Positions 1-9,084 of a stretch of 64,000 bases of DNA are shown piece after piece. The notes beneath the pieces are model-generated. The model searched no databases, was not told the origin of the DNA, and was given only the letters and a program-made list of their open reading frames with translations. The translations under genes and the position numbers were made by a program. Each line of letters opens with the position of its first letter. Positions within the stretch are counted from its first letter, which is position 1. Source of the stretch: Duganella radicis (lineage in GTDB: Bacteria; Pseudomonadota; Gammaproteobacteria; Burkholderiales; Burkholderiaceae_D); contig NZ_WNKY01000002.1 in assembly GCF_009720825.1 (NCBI RefSeq), positions 273,281 through 337,280 of the forward strand. The letters are read 5' to 3'.

Positions 1-1024
1 GATGATCATCAACTCGGACGAGCGCCAGTGGACCTGGATGGACGAAGGCCTGAACACCTTCGTGCAGTACCTCGCCGAGCAGGAATGGGAAGACAAATAC
101 CCGTCGCGCCGCGGCGAGCCGCGCGCCATTGTCGACTACATGCGCAGCAAGAACCAGGTGCCGATCATGACCAACTCGGAATCACTGGTGCAGGTAGGCC
201 CCAACGCCTACGCCAAACCGGCCACCGGCTTGAACATCCTGCGCGAGACGATTCTGGGCCGTGAGCTGTTCGACTACGCCTTCCGCGAATACGCGCAACG
301 CTGGAAGTTCAAGCGCCCTACGCCAGCGGACTTCTTCCGCACCATGGAAGACGCTTCCGGCACGGACCTCGACTGGTTCTGGCGCGGCTGGTTCTACACC
401 ACCGATCCGGTGGACATCAGCATCGATGGCATCAGCGAATACGGCGTGAATACCAAAGACCCAGAGAAGGAAAAGGCATGGAAGAAGGCGCAGAAGGACG
501 CCGAGCCTGTGTCGCTCTCCGAGCAGCGCAACAAGGCCCTGCCGAAGCGCGTGGACGCCCATCCGGAGCTGAAGGACTTCTACAACGAGCATGACGAGTT
601 CACCGTCACCAACAAGGACCGCAACAACTACGCCGAGGCGACCGAGAAGCTGGAGCCGTGGGAGAAGAAGCTGCTGGATCAGGGCAAGCATCTGTACCTG
701 GTGGACTTCTCCAACCTGGGCGGCATGGTGATGCCGCTGATCCTGGAGATTGAACTCAAGAGCGGCAAGAAGTACATCGAGCGCATTCCGGCTGAAGTAT
801 GGCGCTACAACTCGAACAAGATCACCAAGTTGATCGTCACCGACGAGCCAATGGTGGGCCTGACCCAGGACCCGTACTGGGAAACCGCCGATATCGACAC
901 CTCAAACAACGCGTGGCCGCGCAAGGTTACCCAGTCCCGCCTCGAACTGTTCAAGACCGAGCGTGACAAGAATAACCTGATGCGCGACTTTAATACGCCA
1001 TTGAAGAAGGACGAGAAGAAGTGA
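1..1024 (+). CDS. M1 family metallopeptidase, C-terminal part (5' truncated by window)
   Basis: This is the C-terminal part of a zinc aminopeptidase-like M1 protein whose start lies before the window. The visible protein opens with WMDEGLNTF at about residues 12-20 after the first ATG. In M1 enzymes the Glu of this motif is the third zinc ligand, 18 residues after HEXXH, so the HEXXH site must lie just upstream of base 1. The remaining 320 residues are the helical C-terminal region, ending in a Lys-rich tail. The stop overlaps the start of the next gene (TGATG), so it probably shares an operon with the DUF6702 and TonB receptor genes. No exact peptidase subfamily can be assigned from this fragment. 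Confidence 0.85.
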   Translation, partial: MIINSDERQWTWMDEGLNTFVQYLAEQEWEDKYPSRRGEPRAIVDYMRSKNQVPIMTNSESLVQVGPNAYAKPATGLNILRETILGRELFDYAFREYAQRWKFKRPTPADFFRTMEDASGTDLDWFWRGWFYTTDPVDISIDGISEYGVNTKDPEKEKAWKKAQKDAEPVSLSEQRNKALPKRVDAHPELKDFYNEHDEFTVTNKDRNNYAEATEKLEPWEKKLLDQGKHLYLVDFSNLGGMVMPLILEIELKSGKKYIERIPAEVWRYNSNKITKLIVTDEPMVGLTQDPYWETADIDTSNNAWPRKVTQSRLELFKTERDKNNLMRDFNTPLKKDEKK

Positions 1025-1503
1025 TGTACCGGCTTGTTCTGGCTGTGCTGCTGGCCTGCGCCGGCAGCGCCTGCGCCCACAACTTCCACACGGGCATGGC
1101 GGACATCAGCTACAACGAGCGCACCGGCGGCACCGAGATCGTGCACACCTACACGGCGCACGATCTCACCTCGCTGCTGGCCAATCTCTATGGCCGCCAG
1201 TTCGATCTTGGCCGCGCCGACAGCGAAGCGCCGCTGCGCCGCTATGTGGAAAAACAGTTCACCATCACCGCTCCGGACGGCGCGCGCCTGCCCTTGCAAT
1301 GGGTGGGCATGAAGGTGGACGCCGACAGCGTGGTCATTTTCCAGGAAATGCCAAGTGTAAAACTGACAAAAGGCAGCCGCATACACAATGCTTTGCTGAT
1401 AGACTTCCTGCCGTCGCAAAAGAACACGCTGAACCTGCAAACCGATGGCACCACCAAAACCCTGTTGTTCGATCAAGACCACATCGATCAAATCGCCCCT
1501 TAA
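1024..1503 (+). CDS. DUF6702 family exported protein
   Basis: This is a 159-residue protein with a clear signal peptide (MYRLVLAVLLACAGSACAHN), so it is exported. I chose ATG 1024, which overlaps the upstream TGA by one base; a GTG at 1021 is also in frame. The remainder (HNFHTGMADISYN near the N-terminus, then a beta-rich body) matches my memory of DUF6702, a family of unknown function often found beside M1 peptidase and TonB receptor genes. Both neighbours are present here. The His-containing mature N-terminus (HNFH) could bind metal, but that is only a guess. Function unknown. Confidence 0.6.
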   Translation: MYRLVLAVLLACAGSACAHNFHTGMADISYNERTGGTEIVHTYTAHDLTSLLANLYGRQFDLGRADSEAPLRRYVEKQFTITAPDGARLPLQWVGMKVDADSVVIFQEMPSVKLTKGSRIHNALLIDFLPSQKNTLNLQTDGTTKTLLFDQDHIDQIAP

Positions 1504-3517
1504 GTACGCGCTGCTGTTGGCTTTAGGTTCCGCGCAAGCGGACGACCAGATCCTGCAAAGGGTGCTGGTGGACGGCTCGCGCACCAATCAGCTGGGTGTG
1601 GCCGATGCGGCCAGCGCCGGCACCGTCACGCAAGAGGAGCTGGCGGCGCGCACCGTGTATCGTCCGGGCGAGATGCTGGAGGCGGTGCCGGGGCTGGTGG
1701 TCAGCCAGCATAGCGGCGAAGGCAAGGCCAATCAGTTCTATCTACGCGGCTTCAATCTGGATCATGGCACCGACCTGCGCACCACGGTGGACGGCATGCC
1801 GGTCAACCAGCGCAGCCACGCGCATGGACAGGGCTGGACCGATCTGAATTTCCTGATACCTGAACTGGCGGTGCGACTCGATTACAAGAAAGGCCCCTAC
1901 TCCGCCGAGGAAGGCGACTTTGCCTCGGCCGGCACGGCTTCCGTGGTGTATGCGAACCGCCTGCTGCAAGGCGTGGCCAGCGTCTCCGCGGGCCAGAACG
2001 GCTACGGCCGCGCGCTGGTCGCCAATTCAGTCGATGCCGGCAACGGCAGCCTGCTGTACGCTGTCGAAGCGATGCACAACGACGGCCCTTTCACACGCCC
2101 GGACGATTATCAGAAACTGAACGCGGTGCTGCGCTACAGCGAAGGCTACGCCAACAACGGCTTCAATGTCAGCCTGATGGTCTACAAGGCCGACTGGAAC
2201 TCCACCGACCAGATTCCGCTGCGCGCGGTGCAGGACGGCCAGATCGGCCGCAACGACACCATCGACAATACCGACGGCGGCAAGGCCCACCGTTACAGCC
2301 TGTCCGGGACCTGGCGGCGCACGGCGGAGGATAGCGCGTCGAGGGTGAATGCCTACATCATCGCCAACCAGCTGGACCTGTGGTCCAACTTCACCTACTT
2401 CATGGAAGATCCGGTGCATGGCGACCAGTTTGCGCAGCCGGACAAGCGCGTCACCAGTGGCCTGAATGCCTCGCACAGCTGGCATCATCACACCGGGACC
2501 GGCAATAGCGAAACCACGGTCGGCGTGCAACTTCAGAACGACAATATCTTCAACGGCTTGTACAACACGCAGGCGCGCAAGACGCTGTCGGTGACGCGGC
2601 AGGATCACATTGTTGAATCCAGCGCCGGGCTTTTCCTGGAAAACAATACCCGCTGGGATGATGCTTTCCGCACCGTGGTCGGCGCGCGTTTCGACAGCTA
2701 TCGTTTTAATGTGCAGAGCGATCTTGCGGCCAATTCGGGCAAGGCTTACGACCATCTGGTCAGCCCGAGTCTGAGCCTGATCTACGGGCCATGGCGCACG
2801 GCCGAGGTGTACGCCAATTTCGGCAGCGGCTTCCATAGCAACGATGCGCGCGGCACGACCATTACCATTGATCCCAAGACCGGGCTGGCAGCCGACAAGG
2901 TGACGCCGCTGGTGCGTTCGCGCGGCATGGAGCTGGGCGCGCGCAGTTCGTGGCTGCCCGGCTTGCAGACGTCGCTGTCGGTGTACCGGCTGGATTTCGA
3001 TTCGGAGCTGGTCTACATCGGCGATGCCGGCGCCACCGAGGCTGGCCCGCCCAGCCGGCGTTATGGCGTAGAGTTCTCCAACTACTACAAACCGCTGAAA
3101 TGGCTGTCGGTCGATCTGGACCTGGCGTATGCGCGGGCGCGTTCGCGCGGCTATCAGGAGGTGGGCAGCTACATCCCGGGCGCGATCGAGGGCACCGGCC
3201 AGCTAGCACTGACGGCGGACGATGGCGGACCGTATTCCGCCTCGCTCAAGCTGCGCTATTTCGGTCCGCGTCCACTGATCGAAGATAACAGCGTGCGCTC
3301 CAGGTCGAGCATGACGCTGAACGGGCGTTTCGGCTGGAAGATCAGGAAGGATCTGGCGCTGGAGCTGGAGGCCTTCAATATCACCAACCGCCGCGATTCA
3401 GCCATCGACTACTACTATGAATCGCAGTTGAAGGGTGAAGTGGCGGCCGTCGCCGACATCCACTTTCACCCTATCGAATCGCGCTCGCTGCGGGCGACGC
3501 TGGTCAAAAACTTTTAA
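1445..3517 (+). CDS. TonB-dependent outer-membrane receptor
   Basis: This is a 690-residue TonB-dependent receptor. After a signal-like segment (LKYALLLALGSAQA, residues 19-32) comes a plug domain (about 40-160, with GEMLEAVPGLVVSQHSGEG and FYLRGFNLDHGTDL). A beta-barrel follows, ending in a C-terminal aromatic residue (LVKNF). The annotated ATG lies 59 bases inside the DUF6702 gene. No other ATG, GTG or TTG lies between it and the signal segment in this frame, so the long overlap is probably real and suggests translational coupling. The ligand is unknown; the link to DUF6702 and an M1 peptidase suggests a peptide or metal complex, which is inference only. Confidence 0.85.
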   Translation: MAPPKPCCSIKTTSIKSPLKYALLLALGSAQADDQILQRVLVDGSRTNQLGVADAASAGTVTQEELAARTVYRPGEMLEAVPGLVVSQHSGEGKANQFYLRGFNLDHGTDLRTTVDGMPVNQRSHAHGQGWTDLNFLIPELAVRLDYKKGPYSAEEGDFASAGTASVVYANRLLQGVASVSAGQNGYGRALVANSVDAGNGSLLYAVEAMHNDGPFTRPDDYQKLNAVLRYSEGYANNGFNVSLMVYKADWNSTDQIPLRAVQDGQIGRNDTIDNTDGGKAHRYSLSGTWRRTAEDSASRVNAYIIANQLDLWSNFTYFMEDPVHGDQFAQPDKRVTSGLNASHSWHHHTGTGNSETTVGVQLQNDNIFNGLYNTQARKTLSVTRQDHIVESSAGLFLENNTRWDDAFRTVVGARFDSYRFNVQSDLAANSGKAYDHLVSPSLSLIYGPWRTAEVYANFGSGFHSNDARGTTITIDPKTGLAADKVTPLVRSRGMELGARSSWLPGLQTSLSVYRLDFDSELVYIGDAGATEAGPPSRRYGVEFSNYYKPLKWLSVDLDLAYARARSRGYQEVGSYIPGAIEGTGQLALTADDGGPYSASLKLRYFGPRPLIEDNSVRSRSSMTLNGRFGWKIRKDLALELEAFNITNRRDSAIDYYYESQLKGEVAAVADIHFHPIESRSLRATLVKNF

Positions 3518-4539
3518 GCGCCGCGCTCATTCAGCATGGCGAAACCGCGCTGGTGCCACACCGGGTAGGCCGGCGGCACATTGCTGGCTTGCTCCAGCAG
3601 CGCATTCTGCTCCGGCGTCAACGACCAGCCGGTGGCACCGATGTTTTCGATCAGTTGCTTCTCGTCGCGCGCGCCGATGATGACGTTGGAGACGGTCTTT
3701 TTACCCAACAGCCAGTTGAGCGCAATCTGCGGAATCGACTTGCTGGTCTGCTCCGCCACCACGTCCAACGCTTCGATAATCCGGAACAGGCGTTCCTCTT
3801 CAAAGTGCGGGCCGGTGCCGGCGATGTCGTGTGCGCGCGTGCCCGGTTTGGCCGGCTGACCACGGCGGATCTTGCCGGTCAGCTTACCCCAGCCCAGCGG
3901 GCTCCAGACCACCGCGCCCACGCCCTGATCCTCCGCCAGCGGCGCCAGCTCCCATTCGTAATCGCGGTTCAGCAGCGAGTAGTAAATCTGGTGTGCCACG
4001 TGGCGCGGATAGCCGTAGCGCTCCGATGTCGCCAGAGATTTCATCAAATGCCAGCCGGAGAAATTGGATGCGCCGATATAGCGCACCTTGCCGGCGCGGA
4101 CCAACTGGTCCAGCGTGGAGAGGGTTTCCTCGACCGGTGTGTTGTAGTCCTGGCCGTGCAGTTGCAGCAAGTCGATATGCTCGACCTGTAGCCGTTGCAG
4201 GGATTTGTCAACCGCCTCGATAATGTGCTGGCGCGAGGAGCCGTAGTCGTTGGGGCCCTGGCCGGTCGGGAAGGTGACCTTGGTCGAGATCAGCAAGCGA
4301 TTGCGCTTGCCCTTGATGGCCTGGCCGAGGATTTGTTCGGCAAGGCCGTCCGAATACACATCGGCGGTATCGAACATGGAGACACCATGTTCAAGGCACA
4401 CATCGATCAGCCGCGAAGCGCCGCCCGCGTCCGTACTGCCCCAGGCTTTGAAGAAGTCATTGCCGCCGCCAAAAGTCGCCGTGCCAAAACTCAGCTCGGG
4501 CACACGCAAACCAGATTTTCCCAGACGCTTGAAGTTCAT
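3514..4539 (-). CDS. Aldo/keto reductase
   Basis: This 341-residue NADPH-dependent oxidoreductase of the aldo/keto reductase superfamily is a cytoplasmic TIM barrel. The catalytic tetrad is readable: Asp57 and Tyr62 in MFDTADVYSDG, Lys87 in ISTKVTF, and His128 in LLQLHGQD. The GKVRYIGASNFSGW segment is the usual strand-6 region. Length and order match the AKR families that reduce sugar or aromatic aldehydes; the physiological substrate cannot be read from sequence. It is convergent with the TonB receptor (stop codons overlap by four bases), has an AGG-type ribosome site upstream of its ATG and stands as a single gene. Confidence 0.9.
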   Translation of the reverse strand: MNFKRLGKSGLRVPELSFGTATFGGGNDFFKAWGSTDAGGASRLIDVCLEHGVSMFDTADVYSDGLAEQILGQAIKGKRNRLLISTKVTFPTGQGPNDYGSSRQHIIEAVDKSLQRLQVEHIDLLQLHGQDYNTPVEETLSTLDQLVRAGKVRYIGASNFSGWHLMKSLATSERYGYPRHVAHQIYYSLLNRDYEWELAPLAEDQGVGAVVWSPLGWGKLTGKIRRGQPAKPGTRAHDIAGTGPHFEEERLFRIIEALDVVAEQTSKSIPQIALNWLLGKKTVSNVIIGARDEKQLIENIGATGWSLTPEQNALLEQASNVPPAYPVWHQRGFAMLNERGA

Positions 4540-4623
4540 CGCTATCCTCCAGAGAGATGGAGTTTGATTGTAGCGCGCAAAGGAAAATCGCGCTGATCGC
4601 CGCAGTGATACGATTTCCCCATC

Positions 4624-4899
4624 ATGGGTACCAGGCGCAAACCACCAGAAGTCGAGCTTGTTATCAGAGAAGACGGTTCGGCGCTCAAGACCGTCAAGTT
4701 CGGTTCAGTCACCGTCACCGCCCCAGCGCCCAGCGCGGAGGAGGTGGAACACAACGTCCGTGAAGGCCAAAAGGCGCTTGCACGAGCACTGCGCCGGATG
4801 CTCCGGGCCGGCGTAAACCTCCCCCAGCCGCCAAACGTCCCCTACTTCCACGCCGACCCCGATATTCCCGGTCGAATCATCCGCAAACTGAATGGCTGA
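4624..4899 (+). CDS. Small hypothetical protein (91 aa)
   Basis: This is a 91-residue open frame divergent from the aldo/keto reductase. The protein is charged and compositionally ordinary, with a beta-like N-terminal half (VELVIREDGSALKTVKFGSVTV), a helical basic middle (EGQKALARALRRMLRAG) and a Pro-rich tail (VNLPQPPNVPYFHADPD). I do not recognise a family. No strong Shine-Dalgarno precedes the ATG. A second small frame follows 40 bases downstream on the same strand, so the two may be co-transcribed. It is called real because of its protein-like composition; the function is unknown. Confidence 0.5.
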   Translation: MGTRRKPPEVELVIREDGSALKTVKFGSVTVTAPAPSAEEVEHNVREGQKALARALRRMLRAGVNLPQPPNVPYFHADPDIPGRIIRKLNG

Positions 4900-4938
4900 G
4901 CGAATCCGGCACCATCGTGAACGGGGGATACCACCATC

Positions 4939-5094
4939 ATGGTGGACAACAGCCGTGAGCCGCAGCAAGCCTTTACGCTGTGCCGCGTGCAGATTAAAAA
5001 GGATGAGGTGTATGACCGCCGCAATCAGCGCGGGGTGATGCCCGCGCCGATTGCCGAGTGGATGAATCGTGTCAGCCCCCGCACAGCGGGTTAG
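4939..5094 (+). CDS. Small hypothetical protein (51 aa)
   Basis: This 51-codon frame begins at an ATG preceded by a GGGGGA ribosome-site-like run about 11 bases upstream and ends with TAG at 5092-5094. It overlaps the end of the convergent chemoreceptor gene by four bases. The peptide ([20 protein letters not shown], then a basic and Pro-containing tail) contains one Cys and no membrane segment. The balanced composition and the compact fit between neighbours favour a gene over noise. No family was recognised. It may be co-transcribed with the 91-residue protein just upstream. Confidence 0.4.
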   Translation: MVDNSREPQQAFTLCRVQIKKDEVYDRRNQRGVMPAPIAEWMNRVSPRTAG

Positions 5095-6803
5095 AACTCT
5101 TCCCACTCGTCGCCGGAAGAGGCTTCCTTGCGCGTCTGCGGTGCTGGTTTGGCGGCTGGTTTCGCCGCGGGTTTGGCGCGTGGCGTCTTGGGCAGCACGG
5201 CGACAGCGGCACGCTGTGGCGCTATTACCGGCGCGGGCGCCGGTGCGTAGGCCACGTGCGAGGCGTTGATCTTGAACGCGCTGACCACTTGTTCCAGCTT
5301 GTCCGCCTGGTCGCGCAACAAGGTCGCTGCGGCGGCGGTCTGCTCCACCAGCGATGCATTTTGCTGCGTGCTCTGATCCATTTCCGTTACCGCGCGATGC
5401 ACCTGGGCGATACCGTCGTTCTGCTCCTGCGTGGCCGCGCTGATTTCGCCCACGATGTCGGTCACCTGCTTGATGCTGGAGACCACTTCGTGCATGGTGC
5501 TGCCGGCCTGCTCCACCAGCTTGGTGCCCGAGCCAACCTTCTCCACCGAGTCATCGATCAGCGCCTTGATTTCCTTGGCTGCCGCCGCCGAGCGCTGCGC
5601 CAGATTGCGCACCTCGGTCGCCACCACGGCGAAGCCACGTCCCTGTTCACCGGCACGCGCCGCTTCCACCGCCGCATTCAGCGCCAGGATGTTGGTCTGG
5701 AACGCGATGCCATCGATGACCGAAATAATATCGACAATCTTGCGCGAAGATTCGTTGATCGAGCCCATGGTCACCACCACCTGCTCCACCACCGAACCGC
5801 CCTGCGTCGCCACTTCCGACGCCGAACGCGCCAGTTGGTTGGCCTGGCGTGCATTGTCGGCATTCTGGCCCACGGTGGAAGTCAGCTGCTCCATGCTGGC
5901 GGCGGTCTGCTCCAGCGCCGCCGCCTGCGACGAAGTGCGCTGCGACAGGTCGCCGGTGCCGACCGCGATCTGCTGCGAAGCCGCACCCACCGCGCTGGTG
6001 GAGGCACGCACCGTCTCGATCACGCCGGCAATCTGCACCAGCAGCTTGTTGAACGCCACCGCCGTGTGGCCGATTTCGTCCATGCGTTCCACCTTGATCT
6101 GATGCGTCAGGTCCAGCGACTGGCTCACATCTTCCAGCGTGCCACGGATCGATTCCAGGCTGCCCTTGATGGTCACGTACAGCTGCCACGCCAGCGCGCC
6201 GGTCACCAGCACCGCCAGCACAATCACCGTCACCAGCAGGCGGAAAGCGAAGTTGTAGGCCGCCACACTCTCGGTGCGCACATCCTCGATCAGCTTGTTG
6301 TTGTAGGCGATATGATCGTCAAAGGCTTTTTTGACGCCAGCCGCCGACGTGGCCAACGGCGTACCCGCTTGCAGCGTGGCGCGCACCGCGTCCATGTCGC
6401 CGGCATGCGCGCCGGCCAGGAACGGTACCAGCGCCTGGCGATAAGCGGCCATGGCCGCCTTGTCGGCTTCCAGCATCTTGCGATCGGTATCGTCGACGAT
6501 GCGTTCCTTCTCGTACAGCGCAACCACTTCGTCAAACTTGGCGTGGGCATCGTTGTAGGCTTTGTCCAGCGCGGTTTTATCCGCCAGATTGGAGAACACC
6601 GACAAGCGATAGCCAGCCAGACGACTATCCGCCAGATAGCCCTTGGCCATATTCAAACCGGCGATGCTGGGAATCAGATTGGTTTGTACTCTATCCAGCC
6701 GCTGCTGCGCGCGCGCGAGCTGGGTAAGACCGGCGGCGCCGACAAAGATCAGCGCCACCAAGGCCAACGACAGGGTTAATATCAGTCGCTTCGTAATCGT
6801 CAT
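5091..6803 (-). CDS. Methyl-accepting chemotaxis protein
   Basis: This is a transmembrane chemoreceptor of about 570 residues. Reading from ATG 6803 (an ATG five codons upstream is also possible) there is an N-terminal membrane segment, a periplasmic four-helix-bundle-like sensor domain (about 30-185), and a second membrane segment ([20 protein letters not shown]). A HAMP region and a long signalling coiled coil follow. The coiled coil holds the conserved hairpin tip ([20 protein letters not shown]). The C-terminus has an Ala/Pro/Lys-rich linker and ends in EWEEF, which matches the xWxxF pentapeptide that tethers CheR/CheB methylation enzymes. The ligand is unknown. It stands alone, without other che genes nearby. 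Confidence 0.95.
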   Translation of the reverse strand: MTITKRLILTLSLALVALIFVGAAGLTQLARAQQRLDRVQTNLIPSIAGLNMAKGYLADSRLAGYRLSVFSNLADKTALDKAYNDAHAKFDEVVALYEKERIVDDTDRKMLEADKAAMAAYRQALVPFLAGAHAGDMDAVRATLQAGTPLATSAAGVKKAFDDHIAYNNKLIEDVRTESVAAYNFAFRLLVTVIVLAVLVTGALAWQLYVTIKGSLESIRGTLEDVSQSLDLTHQIKVERMDEIGHTAVAFNKLLVQIAGVIETVRASTSAVGAASQQIAVGTGDLSQRTSSQAAALEQTAASMEQLTSTVGQNADNARQANQLARSASEVATQGGSVVEQVVVTMGSINESSRKIVDIISVIDGIAFQTNILALNAAVEAARAGEQGRGFAVVATEVRNLAQRSAAAAKEIKALIDDSVEKVGSGTKLVEQAGSTMHEVVSSIKQVTDIVGEISAATQEQNDGIAQVHRAVTEMDQSTQQNASLVEQTAAAATLLRDQADKLEQVVSAFKINASHVAYAPAPAPVIAPQRAAVAVLPKTPRAKPAAKPAAKPAPQTRKEASSGDEWEEF

Positions 6804-6900
6804 TGTGACTTTTCTCATGGAAGTGGGAGGAGATTCGGCCGTCTATGCGGCCTGAATTGAGTATAACTGATGAGAAGCGGCTGTCGAAGCCAAACTACCA

Positions 6901-7191
6901 TCAACCCAGCAGGAACTTCAGTCGCTCGTCAGCCCGCGACTGGGAGATTTCCAGTATCTCCGCCTCTGCTTGTTCAGCAAATTTGAGCAGCACGATATAC
7001 ATGTTATCCCCTCTTGGTATTTGCCCGCCGCGACTGCGGCCAGCCATAGATTCATTTGTTCGACTTCCAGTTTGATGAATACCTCGTCGTGGCTGAAGGA
7101 TGTGATCCAGCTTGGCCAGATCATTCGTCAGAGTGCCAACAGGGCAGCCGTGCCGCATGATCTTGACGCGATTGGCGATCAAGTGGGAATA
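6901..7191 (-). pseudogene. Decayed TetR-like C-terminal fragment followed by a YciI-like start
   Basis: Between the chemoreceptor and the PhnD-like gene the minus strand holds broken coding sequence. From about 7191 to 7100 one frame reads SHLIANRVKIMRHGCPVGTL then TNDLAKLDH, which resembles the ligand-domain region of TetR regulators. The sense then jumps to another frame (SHDEVFIKLEVEQMNLWLAA), as expected after an indel. At about 7002 an ATG with a good ribosome site (AAGAGGGGATAAC) starts MYIVLLKFAEQ, like the beginning of YciI-like proteins, but it terminates after 33 codons in an unrelated-looking tail. No intact start or HTH is present. I read this as a deletion remnant of a regulator-target pair. 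Confidence 0.4.
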
Positions 7192-7201
7192 GATGACTGT
7201 C

Positions 7202-8002
7202 CTACATTATCAATAATGCGGGATATCCGACGGAGATGGATTCGGCTTCGAGTTGCGAGATGCGGCTGTACTCGGCATCTGTGCGATGCTGAAAGGCTTT
7301 GATGTGCAACGCCTCCATGTGCGTGCACAGTTGTGGACTGGGCGACAGCAGGGCTGATCGCAGGCGCGTCTGGACTTCTTTCGGCACGCTGCGTGCGGTT
7401 ATCAACGGCAGGCCGGGCGAGGATGTGGAATATTGCAGGACCTTGATGCCTTGCACGGCATCCGGCACTTCGTCACGCAGATAACCGAAGGTGACGCAGT
7501 CGATGGCGGCGATATCCGCCTCCCCTTCACGCACCGCGTGCAGGCTGGCGACATGCGCGCCGGTCCATTTCACCTTGCCGAAAAAGCGGCCGTCGCGCGC
7601 CAATGGCGCCACGGCGTGGCGCAGCACGTTCATGCCGCTGTTGGAATGCAGGTCGTTGACAGCGGCGGTAAGCCCGCGTGCATCGGCCAGCGAGTCGACG
7701 CCGTCGACAGCGCGGGTGACGATCACACTGGAGTAATTGCTGCCTTCGCATCCGGGAAAATCGAAACACGGCGTAGCCAGCAATGACACCACGCCGCGCA
7801 GGAAGCTCACGTAGGGATAGCCGCAAGTCTGACCCAGCAGCAGGTCCGGACGACGCCACAAGGCGGGCAATTCCGGCTGTTTCAACAGCTGCACCTCATC
7901 GCGCACATCGGCGTCGGCCAGCACTGTCGCCAGCAAAGCCTCGTACTCCCGCTGCAAGCGCGGGGTGACGTTATACATCGGCAGGGAGACAGTCCAGTTC
8001 AT
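7202..8002 (-). CDS. PhnD-like phosphate/phosphonate-type substrate-binding protein
   Basis: This 266-residue protein has the two-lobed periplasmic binding fold of the PhnD-like group. Family-like segments include DLLLGQTCGYPYVSFLRG, the hinge region ADARGLTAAVNDLHSNSGMN, and EADIAAIDCVTFGYLRDE. It begins directly with MNWTVSLPMYNVT and lacks a signal peptide, which is unusual for an ABC binding protein. It may act as a cytoplasmic or sensory ligand-binding protein. Its start overlaps the stop of the upstream desaturase gene by four bases (ATGA), so the two are co-translated. No ABC permease or ATPase is adjacent. Ligand unknown. Confidence 0.75.
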   Translation of the reverse strand: MNWTVSLPMYNVTPRLQREYEALLATVLADADVRDEVQLLKQPELPALWRRPDLLLGQTCGYPYVSFLRGVVSLLATPCFDFPGCEGSNYSSVIVTRAVDGVDSLADARGLTAAVNDLHSNSGMNVLRHAVAPLARDGRFFGKVKWTGAHVASLHAVREGEADIAAIDCVTFGYLRDEVPDAVQGIKVLQYSTSSPGLPLITARSVPKEVQTRLRSALLSPSPQLCTHMEALHIKAFQHRTDAEYSRISQLEAESISVGYPALLIM

Positions 8003-8943
8003 GGCATGCGAGGGTGTACAGGTGCGTCTATCGGGTGGAAGCCATAGCGGCGCATCAGCTCACCGTAGCCATTGATCTGGAAGCCGCCGCTGCGCGCATT
8101 ATAAGCCTCGCGCCGCGCACCATACACGCGCGGTAGCAGATACCACGGCAGCGATGGCAGGTCATGGTGCACCAGGTGCAGGTTATTGTTCAGGAACAGA
8201 ATGCGGAACACCAGCCCCGCATCATTCAGCACGATGCGCTGCTTGTGATCTTCGGCCGGACGATGCTCGTAGTAGGAGCGGATCATGGCCAGCGATTGCG
8301 CCGGATACGAAATCGCCAGCAGATACCAGATCGCCGATACGCCGAACACCATCTCCACCCACCACAGCAAAGCGGCCAGCATCAGCAGATGGCGCAGCCA
8401 CACGCCGGCATCGCGGAAATCGCCGCCCAGCAGCTTGCGTGCCGCGCCACCCCACGTTTTGGTGATCGCCAGCGCCGGGCCGATGGCCAGACGGCCCCAG
8501 AACGTCTTGTTCAGCCAATGCAGTACGCGCAGCGGACGGCTCATGGCAGCCCATTCGGCGGGCGACACATAAGTGCTCTCCTCGTCCAGTTCTGGCAAGG
8601 TCAGATCGAAGTCGTTGTGATGGCGCAGATGGCTCTCGCGATAAATCTCGTACGGATACCATACGGCCAGCGGCGCATAGCCAAATATGCGGTTCAGCCA
8701 TGGCCAGCGCGTGGGATGTCCGTGTATCAACTCGTGCTGGAGCGACATGTACCACGCGCACCACCAGATCATCAGCAAGGTAGCCGGCGCGGCGCCAAGC
8801 AGCGGCCAGCAAGCCAGCGTGGCGGACCAGCCGCCGTAAATTGTCACCATCAGCAGCCAGGTCGGCCACTCGCCGCGCCACAGCGGACGCCCGCGTTCCG
8901 ACGCCACCTCCTGCCGCTGCGCTTCGTCTATCCAGGCTTGCAT
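7999..8943 (-). CDS. Membrane fatty acid desaturase
   Basis: This integral-membrane di-iron desaturase/hydroxylase has about 314 residues. All three histidine boxes are visible: HELIH (70-74), HLRHH (105-109) and HLVHH (about 256-260). Hydrophobic segments lie between them. I chose ATG 8943, with GGGAG nine bases upstream, over the TTG at 8949. The family inserts double bonds or hydroxyls into acyl chains or carotenoid-like substrates; the true substrate cannot be told. It forms a two-gene operon with the downstream PhnD-like gene through a four-base overlap, an unexpected partnership. Confidence 0.85.
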   Translation of the reverse strand: MQAWIDEAQRQEVASERGRPLWRGEWPTWLLMVTIYGGWSATLACWPLLGAAPATLLMIWWCAWYMSLQHELIHGHPTRWPWLNRIFGYAPLAVWYPYEIYRESHLRHHNDFDLTLPELDEESTYVSPAEWAAMSRPLRVLHWLNKTFWGRLAIGPALAITKTWGGAARKLLGGDFRDAGVWLRHLLMLAALLWWVEMVFGVSAIWYLLAISYPAQSLAMIRSYYEHRPAEDHKQRIVLNDAGLVFRILFLNNNLHLVHHDLPSLPWYLLPRVYGARREAYNARSGGFQINGYGELMRRYGFHPIDAPVHPRMP

Positions 8944-9031
8944 ATACAAATCTCCCTATGGACGAGTATATGAAGTGACTACGCGGCTGGAAACGAATTA
9001 AATCAGTTTTTCTTATACGGATTCTGTGGAA

Positions 9032-9051
9032 TTAACTAAATAGTTAGTGTA
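9032..9051 (+). promoter_or_regulatory. Operator copy 1 of a three-site TetR-type regulon
   Basis: The site reads TTAACTAAATAGTTAGTGTA and ends 33 bases before the esterase ATG. It contains an inverted repeat AACTA/TAGTT with two bases between. The same 20-base word, with at most three differences between copies, recurs upstream of the quinate/shikimate dehydrogenase and of the TonB receptor, in the same orientation relative to each gene. I infer binding by the TetR protein encoded at 15307-15978. Confidence 0.7.
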
Positions 9052-9084
9052 TTCTCTGTTAAAAAATCCACGAGGAGACACGAT

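Noticed and set aside
5058..6779. Plus-strand open frame of 573 codons opposite the chemoreceptor.
   Set aside because: It mirrors the MCP heptad coding and would overlap the small gene at 4939-5094; no support.
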